Positions 8,659 to 15,460 of a stretch of 15,460 nt of DNA are shown piece by piece; within the stretch, counting starts at the first letter, position 1, and each line of letters starts with the position of its first letter. The notes under the pieces are model-generated. The model did no database searches. It was not told where the DNA came from and saw nothing but the letters and a program-made list of their open reading frames with translations. The stretch covers positions 1 through 15,460 of the forward strand of contig CAZRGV010000140.1 in assembly GCA_964599655.1 (NCBI GenBank), given 5' to 3'. Made by a program: the position numbers and the translations under genes. The DNA is from CAZRGV01 sp964599655 (GTDB taxonomy: Bacteria > Planctomycetota > Planctomycetia > Isosphaerales > Isosphaeraceae).

Positions 8659-11139
8659 ATGCGACGACCTTTCGGCGAACCAAGGTTGCGCCTCGACGGC
8701 TGGCCGACGTGGGCCGGTCTGGCGATGGCGCTGGTGCTGACGTCGGCGGCCCTGGGGCAAGACCCGGGCTCATTGAGGCGTTACATTCCCAGGGACGATC
8801 TCGTGGCGCTCGGCGAGTACCAGGGAATCGACGCCCACGCCGACGCCTGGAAGAAGACCGCGGCGTTTCAGGTGCTCAACGAGACCAGGACGGGGGCCAT
8901 GCTCGAGAGCCTGGGCGGCCAGTTGGCCGACGTCGTTCTGAGCCAGATGGACCATCGCACGATCGACGGAACCGAGTTCGTCAAGCTGGCGAAGTCTGTG
9001 TTCCACAACGGGATGGTGGTCGCGCTCAATGGCCGACCGGGAGGCGATGCGCCGCCTGTCGTCACCGTCGTCCTCCGTGGCGCGGCCCGTCCGGAGGTCC
9101 ATGAACCGTTCGAACGGCTGATCCGGGCGTTGATTCCCAGGGGGGCTCAGACCCAGATCCTGACGCGACAGGATGGCCGTCGGCTCATCGTGGTTCGTAC
9201 CGGAGACGAGTCGAAGGGCTGGGTCTTCTGGTCGGAGAACGAGGACTGGGTTGTCTCCGTCGGTCGGGCCGAGGACGGCGCGGAGGTCACGATCGCGACC
9301 CTCGAAGGCAAGCGCCCCAACGCGGGCGAGTTGCCGATCCTCACGGAACTTTCCCAACGCGACGGGGACTTCGAGCCGGTGGCGATCGGCCTCCTCGATC
9401 TGAGTGTGATGCCGCCGACGCCCCCAACGTTGGGCCTGGATGGGGCCAAGCGCGTCGACTACCGCGGGGGCTTCTCGGGGAACGCGCTGATGAGCGTGAC
9501 GCGCCTGTTCGCCCCGAGCCCCAGGCAGGGTCTGCTCGCCTTGATCGATCAACCGCCGATCACAAAAGAAACCGTTCCGCCGTTGCCGAAGGGCCTCAGC
9601 GCCTACACGGTCCTTTCGATGGATCTCGGCAAGCTCTACGACACGGTCGTGTCACAGCTCAAGGCGTTGAATCCCAACGCCGCGACGGCGATCGACCAGG
9701 TCAACGAGGCGTTCCAGCGGCAAACCGGAGTGAAATTGCGTGATGATGTGCTGGCGCAAGTGGGTCCACGAATGGCGTTCTATGGTCGGCCGGAGATGGT
9801 CAAGGCCCCACTGACGCCGATCGGCGGGATGTTGAGCTGGCTCTTCCACATGCCCCCCCTGGTCGCCGAACTGGAGATTCAAGACCCAGGCGCGTTCCGG
9901 AAGACACTCGATGGACTTGTGAACACAGGTAACAACCTGCTTGCGTCGGCGGGGCCGCCTGGAGAGGCGCCGAGCCTGGTCCCCACCGAACGGAATTCTT
10001 ACAGGGGTTATCGTCTTGAGGTTCCGGCGCAACTCGTCCCGCTGCCCTCGACGATTCGTCCCGGCCTGTTGCTCGGGACGCGGCATCTCGCCCTTTCCAC
10101 CACGCTAACGGCCGCTCGGCAGGCGCTCGATCTGGAGGCGAAGCCCGAGAACGGGCTGACGATCGAGCCCGAATTGTTGCGCGACGGTCTCATCGTCCTG
10201 AACGTCAGCGACCCACGCGACCTGATGCCCGACCTGCTGGCGAACCTGCCGTTCCTCGTTCAAATGATGGGGCGGATGGGGCCCGACGGTCCGTTCGGCC
10301 GTCGCCCCGGGAGCAGCGAGAACCCGCTTTCCGTCGTGCGGATCGACCCGGAACGGGTTCCTTCCTCGCAGGAAATCGCCGAGAAGCTGTTCCCGGGCTC
10401 GGTGACCGTCGCCGTCGACGAACAAGGGCTCACGATCATCAGCCGGGAGGCGATTCCTTCGTACAACCCGATGACCGCCTGGTCCTCGGCCGTCGCCTTG
10501 CTGCTGCCGGCCGTGAGCTCGGCCCGGCAAGCGGCGCAGCGGGCGCAATCGGTCAACAACCTCAAGCAGATCGGCCTGGCGATGCACAACTATCATGCGA
10601 CCTACAACGAGTTCCCGGCCGAAGCCATCTGCGACAAGGCCGGAAAGCCGCTTCTGAGCTGGCGTGTGGCCATCTTGCCATTCATCGAGCAGCAGGAACT
10701 CTACAACGAGTTCCACCTCGACGAGCCGTGGGACAGCCCCCACAACAAACCGTTGCTCGACAAGATGCCCGCCGTCTATCGCTCGACGCGCAACCAGCCG
10801 AACGACCCGAACTCCACCTTCTACCAGGTGTTCGTCGGCAAGGGGGCGTTGTTCAACAAGGCCGAGGGTGTCCAGCTTCAGACCATTACCGATGGAACCT
10901 CGAACACGATCATGGCGTTCGAGGCCGGCAAGGCGGTGCCCTGGAGCAAGCCCGAGGATATTGAATACGATCCCGAGAAGCCCCTGCCGATGTTCGGCGG
11001 CCCCGGCTTCGCGGGTGGCTTCAACGCGGCCTTCGCCGACGGCTCGGTTCACTTCCTGAGTAATTCCATCGACAAGATGGTTCTGCACGCCCTGATCACT
11101 CGGGCCGGCGGCGAGGTGATCGGCGCGGGCGAATTCTGA
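8659..11139 (+). CDS. Secreted protein with C-terminal DUF1559 domain (planctomycete family)
   Basis: An 826-aa protein of unknown function. The ATG at 8659 follows AAAGGAA at good spacing. Residues 1-34 look like a signal peptide (basic start, hydrophobic stretch to TSAALGQ). Residues 35 to about 605 form a domain shared with the truncated gene at 13835; its regular strands and repeated LGT/ALS-type segments faintly recall DUF3352, but I cannot confirm that. From about 613 comes the DUF1559 signature: ALLLPAV (613-619), NNLKQIGLAMHNYH (633-646), and near the end FADGSVHFLSN (about 792-802). DUF1559 proteins normally begin with a type IV pilin-like leader and helix. Here the leader is absent and only the second half of that helix is kept, fused behind 600 residues of another domain. 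It has its own promoter, and its 3' end converges on the 387-aa gene. Confidence 0.88.
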   Translation: MRRPFGEPRLRLDGWPTWAGLAMALVLTSAALGQDPGSLRRYIPRDDLVALGEYQGIDAHADAWKKTAAFQVLNETRTGAMLESLGGQLADVVLSQMDHRTIDGTEFVKLAKSVFHNGMVVALNGRPGGDAPPVVTVVLRGAARPEVHEPFERLIRALIPRGAQTQILTRQDGRRLIVVRTGDESKGWVFWSENEDWVVSVGRAEDGAEVTIATLEGKRPNAGELPILTELSQRDGDFEPVAIGLLDLSVMPPTPPTLGLDGAKRVDYRGGFSGNALMSVTRLFAPSPRQGLLALIDQPPITKETVPPLPKGLSAYTVLSMDLGKLYDTVVSQLKALNPNAATAIDQVNEAFQRQTGVKLRDDVLAQVGPRMAFYGRPEMVKAPLTPIGGMLSWLFHMPPLVAELEIQDPGAFRKTLDGLVNTGNNLLASAGPPGEAPSLVPTERNSYRGYRLEVPAQLVPLPSTIRPGLLLGTRHLALSTTLTAARQALDLEAKPENGLTIEPELLRDGLIVLNVSDPRDLMPDLLANLPFLVQMMGRMGPDGPFGRRPGSSENPLSVVRIDPERVPSSQEIAEKLFPGSVTVAVDEQGLTIISREAIPSYNPMTAWSSAVALLLPAVSSARQAAQRAQSVNNLKQIGLAMHNYHATYNEFPAEAICDKAGKPLLSWRVAILPFIEQQELYNEFHLDEPWDSPHNKPLLDKMPAVYRSTRNQPNDPNSTFYQVFVGKGALFNKAEGVQLQTITDGTSNTIMAFEAGKAVPWSKPEDIEYDPEKPLPMFGGPGFAGGFNAAFADGSVHFLSNSIDKMVLHALITRAGGEVIGAGEF

Positions 11140-11161
11140 CCGCGTTATCGGCGTTGAAGCC

Positions 11162-11199
11162 GACTCGGACACGTCGCGTGTCACCGTCGTGTCCGAGTC
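11162..11199. terminator. Bidirectional hairpin between convergent genes
   Basis: GACTCGGACACG (11162-11173) and CGTGTCCGAGTC (11188-11199) form a perfect 12-bp stem with a 14-nt loop. It lies 22 bp after the stop of the 826-aa gene and overlaps the TGA stop (11200-11198) of the minus-strand gene. Neither side has a U-tract, so it may be a U-less terminator or an RNA 3'-end stabiliser. Position and perfection make transcript-end function likely. Confidence 0.65.
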
Positions 11200-12361
11200 A
11201 CGATCCAGGCGGCCTGGGGGCCGCGGCGATTCGATCGAGCCAATCTCGCACGGCTTCCGGCGAGAGAATCTCCTCGACGGCAACGTGGCCTGTCATGCCG
11301 CCGAAGGCGCGGTCGGCGTTCCAGAACCGGGAATACGGAGGGGGTTGGAGCAGCACGACCCGAACCCCCTCAAAGGGAAGAATGTCGGCGGGAACGCCTT
11401 CGTTCCAGATCCAGTGCTCGGAATCCGCGTTTGCGGAGTCCATCGTGCCGTCGGCTCGCAGGCCGGTCCACTGGACGAGGTTGAAGGCCCCCTCGGCGGT
11501 ATCCGCGTCCGGATCGACGGGCTGATCCTTCGCAGCGGCCACGACCCTTGGATCCGGCCGAGTTCCCGGAAGCCAGCCCTCGCCCGGATTGCCGATCAAC
11601 GCGTCGGCCAGCAGGGTGTGAAGCTGGAAGTTGTCCGCGATGCCCTGAATGCGGACCCGGTAACCGCGCTTCTGTTCGGGATCAAGGACGATCAGTTCCT
11701 CGTCATCGAGGACGCTGAGCAGCTTCGCGAGGAAGCCGGCCGGAGGCGAGACCTCGGCAAGCGGCTCCGCGAGGGTTTTCAGCTCCCGACGCTGGCGGGC
11801 TATTCGGCGATTCGAAGGGGACGCGGCGAGCATGGCGACCGCGGCGAGACAGAAATTCGGGTGTGAGAACCAGGCCCTCGCCCCCTCGGGATCGGCCTCC
11901 GCGACGCGCGGGCCGACCGCCTGAAGGATCGTGTCGAAGTCGTCATCCTGATCCTCCTCGTCCTCACCATCATCCTCAAGTTCTTCCGCGCCCTCCTGGT
12001 CGATCGTCTCGTCCGCGGCATACGCGTCCCACTCCGCGACGCACGCCCGAGCGAACGCGTCCGCTCGCTCGAGCACCTCGGGAAGTCGATCGAGAATCGA
12101 CTCGATCGCGATCGTCGGATCCGCGCCGTTCTCGACCAGGGCGCCACAGGTCAGGGCCACCAGCGAGGCCCGGAACGGATTGGCCGTGGCGATGACCTCG
12201 GAGAGTCGCCGCAACGCGTCCGAAACCTCGGCATCCTCCGCGCCGTCGGATTCCTCGAAGATCGCCTGCGAAAGCTCCCGGAACTGCTGGGGATCGAACG
12301 CGCCCTCAGGGGCTTCGGCGGCGACGATCATTTCGGTGACGGCGTGCGGAAGCGCGGTCAT
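11198..12361 (-). CDS. Hypothetical protein with acidic linker, downstream of rsgA
   Basis: Not recognised. The 387-aa product has no signal peptide or membrane segment, so it is probably cytoplasmic. Residues 1-115 are mostly helical and rich in Ala/Glu. Residues 121-143 are almost purely acidic (about 15 Asp/Glu with Gln). Residues 150-255 are again helical, with LIVLDPEQKRGYRVRI (223-238) and DNFQLHTLLADAL (243-255). The C-terminal part holds aromatic-rich segments: FNLVQWTGL (293-301), EHWIWNEGVP (315-324) and PPYSRFWNADRAFGG (341-355). These look like a folded domain with a conserved core. The ATG at 12361 follows GGAGG at 7 nt, a strong ribosome site. It starts 46 bp after the rsgA stop, so they probably share a transcript. 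A ribosome-related role is only a guess from position. Confidence 0.82.
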   Translation of the reverse strand: MTALPHAVTEMIVAAEAPEGAFDPQQFRELSQAIFEESDGAEDAEVSDALRRLSEVIATANPFRASLVALTCGALVENGADPTIAIESILDRLPEVLERADAFARACVAEWDAYAADETIDQEGAEELEDDGEDEEDQDDDFDTILQAVGPRVAEADPEGARAWFSHPNFCLAAVAMLAASPSNRRIARQRRELKTLAEPLAEVSPPAGFLAKLLSVLDDEELIVLDPEQKRGYRVRIQGIADNFQLHTLLADALIGNPGEGWLPGTRPDPRVVAAAKDQPVDPDADTAEGAFNLVQWTGLRADGTMDSANADSEHWIWNEGVPADILPFEGVRVVLLQPPPYSRFWNADRAFGGMTGHVAVEEILSPEAVRDWLDRIAAAPRPPGS

Positions 12362-12407
12362 GATGGACCCTCCGGGTCGCCCTGCAACCGCCGGTCTTGG
12401 GTTGGAC

Positions 12408-13559
12408 TTATTCACCCTCGATCGGCTGTTGATAGTAAAGCTTCAGGTAGCTTTCGTAACGCCCCATGTGAATCTGACCCGACCGGACCGCGTCCTTGAC
12501 CGCGCAATCGGTTTCGTGCGTGTGGGAACAGTCGGGGAATTTGCAGAGCGGGATATAAGGGCGGAACTCGATGAAGTACCCTTCGATCTCGGCGGGCTCG
12601 ACGCCCCAGAGCTCGAATTGCCGCAGGCCCGGCGTGTCGACGACATAACCGCCCGATTCCAGGCGGATCAGCTCGGCATTGGTCGTGGTGTGCTTTCCCT
12701 TGGAGGTCCATCCCGAGACCTCGCCGACCCGAAGGTTGAGGCCGGGTTGAATCTTGTTCAAAAGCGAACTTTTGCCGACGCCGCTCTGACCCGAGAAGGC
12801 CGTCGTGCCTTCGGAGAGAATGGCGCGGAGCCTGGCGATGCCCCGTCCATCGCTGGCGGAGGTGGGAAAGGTCTCGTATCCGAGCTGACTGTACAGCCCG
12901 ATCACCCACTGATAGTCGGCCAGATCCACCAGGTCGGCCTTGTTCAGGACGATGATCGGGCGCACGCCCCCTTTCTCGGCCGAGATCAGGTAGCGGTCGA
13001 TCAAGGGGAGCTTCAACCCTGGCTGTTCGAACGAGGACACGATCAGGATCTGGTCGATGTTGGCGGCGATCACATGTTCGCGATGTCGATATCCGCGAGT
13101 GATCGTTCCGTGCCGCGCGTCGACCTTTTCGATCAGGCCCTGGTCCTGTCCGCTGGGACGAAACCAGACCCGATCGCCGACCGCCAGAACGTTTCGCCCT
13201 TCAATCGCCAGGGTCTTCAGCAGCCGTCTCACGCCGCAGCGAATCCGACGGCCGTCGTCCGACTCGACGATCGACTCCAGGCCATGAACCCGAATCACGC
13301 GCCCCGGCAGGCATTCCGCGAGATCAACCGCGATCAAGGAGGCTGGCTCGTTCGTGTGGTCGGTGTCCTGATCCTCCGAGGTTTCGGCCATGATGGTCCG
13401 ACGCCTCGACAGGTCGCCCTTGGCGCGGACGCGTTCGACCGAACCGGCCTCCGCCGTCGTGTGTTCGTCCTGCTGGTAGCGGCGGGTCAGGTCGTTGGCT
13501 CGCGTCCGCTTCTGGCGGTTCTTTCGCAGCTCGACACGGACCTTCTTCTTTTTCGACAC
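12408..13559 (-). CDS. rsgA: Ribosome small-subunit GTPase RsgA
   Basis: Circularly permuted GTPase that checks maturation of the 30S subunit. Length is 383 aa. The basic N-terminal tail (SKKKKVRVELRKNRQKR) resembles the RNA-binding tail of E. coli RsgA. An OB-fold domain spans about 80-160. The G motifs appear in permuted order: NKAD (206-209, G4), TSAS (233-236, G5), GQSGVGKSS (257-265, G1), a threonine-rich switch KHTTT (289-293, G2) and DTPG (308-311, G3). The C-terminal zinc site is C339, C344, H346 and C352. Start choice: the frame opens as far as 13706, but the GTG at 13559 has GAGGT eight bases upstream and gives the family-like N-terminus. The upstream extension has no such features. 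It is followed by the 387-aa gene. Confidence 0.94.
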   Translation of the reverse strand: MSKKKKVRVELRKNRQKRTRANDLTRRYQQDEHTTAEAGSVERVRAKGDLSRRRTIMAETSEDQDTDHTNEPASLIAVDLAECLPGRVIRVHGLESIVESDDGRRIRCGVRRLLKTLAIEGRNVLAVGDRVWFRPSGQDQGLIEKVDARHGTITRGYRHREHVIAANIDQILIVSSFEQPGLKLPLIDRYLISAEKGGVRPIIVLNKADLVDLADYQWVIGLYSQLGYETFPTSASDGRGIARLRAILSEGTTAFSGQSGVGKSSLLNKIQPGLNLRVGEVSGWTSKGKHTTTNAELIRLESGGYVVDTPGLRQFELWGVEPAEIEGYFIEFRPYIPLCKFPDCSHTHETDCAVKDAVRSGQIHMGRYESYLKLYYQQPIEGE

Positions 13560-13600
13560 GAACGCGTACCTCGCGAGATGCCTCAACGCTTCGTCACCCC

Positions 13601-13628
13601 AGTGTAGCGAACCGGCCAACCGGTTGGC
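13601..13628 (-). promoter_or_regulatory. rsgA promoter region with 14-bp palindrome
   Basis: TACACT (13606-13601) is a 4-of-6 match to a -10 box, about 40 nt before the rsgA GTG; no -35 box fits. Eight bases further upstream is the perfect palindrome GCCAACCGGTTGGC (13615-13628), where -35 contacts would be. It is flanked by a direct repeat, GCGAACC on the plus strand (13607 and 13627). This suggests a regulator in place of a -35 box; that is inference. Confidence 0.4.
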
Positions 13629-13706
13629 GAACCTTCTGTCCGATCGTGAGGGATTCGGCAATCCCGCACGCCGGGAGGCAGGATGTTGGCGCGGGGCTGT
13701 TTCCAC

Positions 13707-13734
13707 TTGTACGATGCCAGTTGGGAGTTAGATC
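13707..13734 (+). promoter_or_regulatory. Weak promoter candidate for the truncated secreted-protein gene
   Basis: TTGTAC (13707-13712), 16-bp spacer, TAGATC (13729-13734). The -10 shares GGAGTTA(A)GAT with the stronger promoter at 8519-8547 of the paralogue. A second reading is TTGGCG (13686) with TACGAT (13710) at 18 bp. Either gives a leader of about 95-115 nt. Confidence 0.3.
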
Positions 13735-13834
13735 AAGAAACCTGGGACGTTTCTCCGGGTCGGTTTCTCCCCTTCCTCGATTCGATTCCACGGGTCCCGC
13801 CGAGATCCGCGGCATTTCGCGAAAGGACCACCCC

Positions 13835-15460
13835 GTGCATCGATCCATCCAGCGGCTCGCGAGCCTCCTTGCTCTCGCGGGCGCCGTCGTTCTGTGGCTC
13901 GGGAACTCGACATTCGGTCAAGCGCCAGCACCAACCAGCCCGTCGTCGGAGGCAACGCCGCTTCCTCGATACGTGCCGAGCAAGAACCTTACCTTCTACT
14001 TCGAGTTCCAGGGGCTCGAGAACGTCCGCGATGCCTGGAACCAGACGGCGGCCAGCAAGATCCTCAACGAGACCAAGACCGGCGCGATGCTCGAGGAGAT
14101 CCTCAAGCAGGTCCTCGATGCCGGACTCTCGAACTACCCGGACCGGAAGTTGTCGGGACAGGAAAGCGTCGCCTTGATCGAGCAGGTCTTGCAGTCGGGC
14201 TGTGTCGTGGCCGGGCACGGAGAGCCTGGCGGCCGTGGTCGCCTGACCGTGGTGTTCCGGAACGCGTTTGGGAACACCGAGGCCCGAACCCTTTTCGCCA
14301 AATTGCTCGGCACCATGGGTGTGGCGGGGCCCGATGCCAAGGTGGCCGAAAAGCCAGGCGGGCGCCGCGTCGTGGTCGCGAAGTCGGCCACCGAGCCTTC
14401 CTGGTGGATCGAGAAACAGCGGGACCTTGTCCTGACCGACCACGTCGACCCCGTGATCGCCTCCCTCGATGGCAAAGAGCCCAGCGCCGAGGATCATCCC
14501 GACCGAGCCGCCGCCGCCAAGTCCGAGGGCACCTTTCGGCCGGTCGCGTTGCTGTTCGTTCCCAAGCCCCCGACGGCGCCCAGCGCGCTCGGCGATCTCC
14601 AGCGAATCCACCTCCGTTGGGGTTTCGACGGCGATGCCTTGATGAGTGTCGTGAACCTCGAGGCGCCAAAGCCGCGCGATGGAGCGCTCGCCCTGTTCGA
14701 CCAGCCGACGTTTGACATCTCGTCTCTTCCACCCATGCCCGAGGGCGTGGAGGATTTCGCGGTCCTGTCCGTGGATCCCGCCACTCTGTACAAGCAGGTT
14801 GTCAGTCTGGCCAAGGCCGCCGATCCCGCTTCCGCCGATCGGTTCGCGGAATTCGAGCAAGCGGTTCGAAAAACGGCGCGAAAAGATCTTCAGAACGACA
14901 TCCTCGCGCACCTTGGCCCCAAAATCCGCTATTACGTCCTTCCATCGACGACGAGCAAGCCGTCGGGACTCTCGGGCCTGGCCGCCCTGAACCCTCTGGC
15001 CGGGCTTCAGCTCCCGAAAATCGTGGTGATGGTCGAGGTCAAGGATTCCAAGAAGTTCGGAAACACCCTGATCGAGCTGCTCTCGCTCTCCAACAAGCAA
15101 ATCGCGGCGGCCCTCGCCGAGCCCGAGAAGGACTCGGATCGTGAAAAAGGCGCCCGGCGCGAGACGTCTCGAAAAAGCAAGGACCCGGTCCCCGAGTTCC
15201 GAATGACGTCTCCCGACCCGATTACCTATGTTCTCTCACTGCCCACAAAATATGCCGCGTTGACAAACGTGAAGCTGACGATCGCCCTGGGCAAGTCGCA
15301 TCTGGTGATCGCCACCGCGCCGGATGCCGCGCACGACGCCCTGGCGCTGGAGGAGTCCACCGAAACCCGCTGGGCTCCCTCGGCCGACATGGCCCGGGTG
15401 GTCCAGGCCTTCCCAGGCCGTTTGATGTTCCTTCAGATCAGCAATCCAAAGAAAACCCTG
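13835..15460 (+). CDS. Secreted protein, paralogue of the 826-aa DUF1559 protein; 3' part beyond the window
   Basis: Function unknown. 542 residues are visible and the frame is open to the last base. The GTG at 13835 follows AAGGA with a 7-nt spacer. Residues 1-30 form a signal peptide (RLASLLALAGAVVLWLG, then TFGQA). The rest aligns with the 8659 gene from end to end: LNETKTGAML (77-86) against LNETRTGAML, GDALMSVVNLEAP (266-278) against GNALMSVTRLFAP, FAVLSVDPATLY (308-319) against YTVLSMDLGKLY, then ILAHLGPKIRYY and LGKSHLVIATAPDAA. It is more charged than its partner around residues 430-450, where it carries a Lys/Arg/Glu-rich insertion. Whether it also ends in a DUF1559 domain cannot be seen. 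Divergent from rsgA. Confidence 0.85.
   Translation, partial: MHRSIQRLASLLALAGAVVLWLGNSTFGQAPAPTSPSSEATPLPRYVPSKNLTFYFEFQGLENVRDAWNQTAASKILNETKTGAMLEEILKQVLDAGLSNYPDRKLSGQESVALIEQVLQSGCVVAGHGEPGGRGRLTVVFRNAFGNTEARTLFAKLLGTMGVAGPDAKVAEKPGGRRVVVAKSATEPSWWIEKQRDLVLTDHVDPVIASLDGKEPSAEDHPDRAAAAKSEGTFRPVALLFVPKPPTAPSALGDLQRIHLRWGFDGDALMSVVNLEAPKPRDGALALFDQPTFDISSLPPMPEGVEDFAVLSVDPATLYKQVVSLAKAADPASADRFAEFEQAVRKTARKDLQNDILAHLGPKIRYYVLPSTTSKPSGLSGLAALNPLAGLQLPKIVVMVEVKDSKKFGNTLIELLSLSNKQIAAALAEPEKDSDREKGARRETSRKSKDPVPEFRMTSPDPITYVLSLPTKYAALTNVKLTIALGKSHLVIATAPDAAHDALALEESTETRWAPSADMARVVQAFPGRLMFLQISNPKKTL

Larger units (their letters stand above)
13560..13834. other. Divergent intergenic region between rsgA and the truncated secreted-protein gene
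   Basis: The 275 bp hold no gene. They contain a 14-bp palindrome with a -10-like box on the rsgA side and a weak promoter candidate on the plus strand, both listed separately. Just before the GTG at 13835 is GCGAAAGGA followed by CCACC, nearly the same as the sequence before the ATG at 8659. Confidence 0.6.

Noticed and set aside
7498..8760. A 420-codon open frame on the minus strand
   Set aside because: Antisense to the metallophosphoesterase and crosses the promoter and start of the next gene; no motif seen.
12180..13607. A 475-codon open frame on the plus strand
   Set aside because: Antisense to rsgA and the start of the 387-aa gene, both with good starts and ribosome sites.
13733..15100. 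A 455-codon open frame on the minus strand
   Set aside because: Antisense to the truncated secreted-protein gene, whose reading frame is validated by homology with the gene at 8659.

Overview
The window is about 15.5 kb of high-GC bacterial chromosome. It most likely comes from a planctomycete, probably near the Isosphaera/Singulisphaera group. The main evidence is a protein with a C-terminal DUF1559 domain, a family greatly expanded in Planctomycetes. The high GC content and the many long meaningless open frames opposite real genes fit this. The species cannot be named from the sequence alone. No tRNA, rRNA, CRISPR array, insertion sequence or phage gene was seen, and composition looks even throughout.

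Left part (1-5295, all minus strand, read right to left): a membrane-anchored HtrA/Deg serine protease, a stretch of about 480 bases with no convincing gene, then dnaG (primase) and rpoD (primary sigma factor, cut by the left edge). dnaG and rpoD are 34 bp apart and form the core of the classical macromolecular-synthesis operon without rpsU. A very good sigma-70 type promoter lies about 115 nt before dnaG. It sits inside a perfect 9-bp inverted repeat.

Middle part (5636-11139, plus strand): asnB (glutamine-hydrolysing asparagine synthetase), diverging from htrA; a YfcE-like metallophosphoesterase; and a large secreted protein of 826 aa whose last 215 or so residues are a DUF1559 domain. The last gene has its own strong promoter and two dyad elements in its leader.

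Right part: two minus-strand genes, rsgA (ribosome-assembly GTPase, GTG start) followed by an unrecognised 387-aa acidic-linker protein. They converge on the 826-aa gene at a 12-bp perfect hairpin that contains the unknown gene's stop codon. Divergent from rsgA is a second secreted protein, cut by the right edge. It is a clear paralogue of the 826-aa protein along all of its visible length and has a near-identical ribosome-binding region. The rsgA pair is therefore bracketed by two copies of one secreted protein family.

Most of the window is housekeeping: replication initiation, transcription, ribosome maturation, envelope protein quality control and asparagine synthesis. The least explained parts are the paralogous secreted pair, with its pilin-like domain moved to the C-terminus, and the 387-aa protein behind rsgA. 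No clearly new multi-gene system was found.
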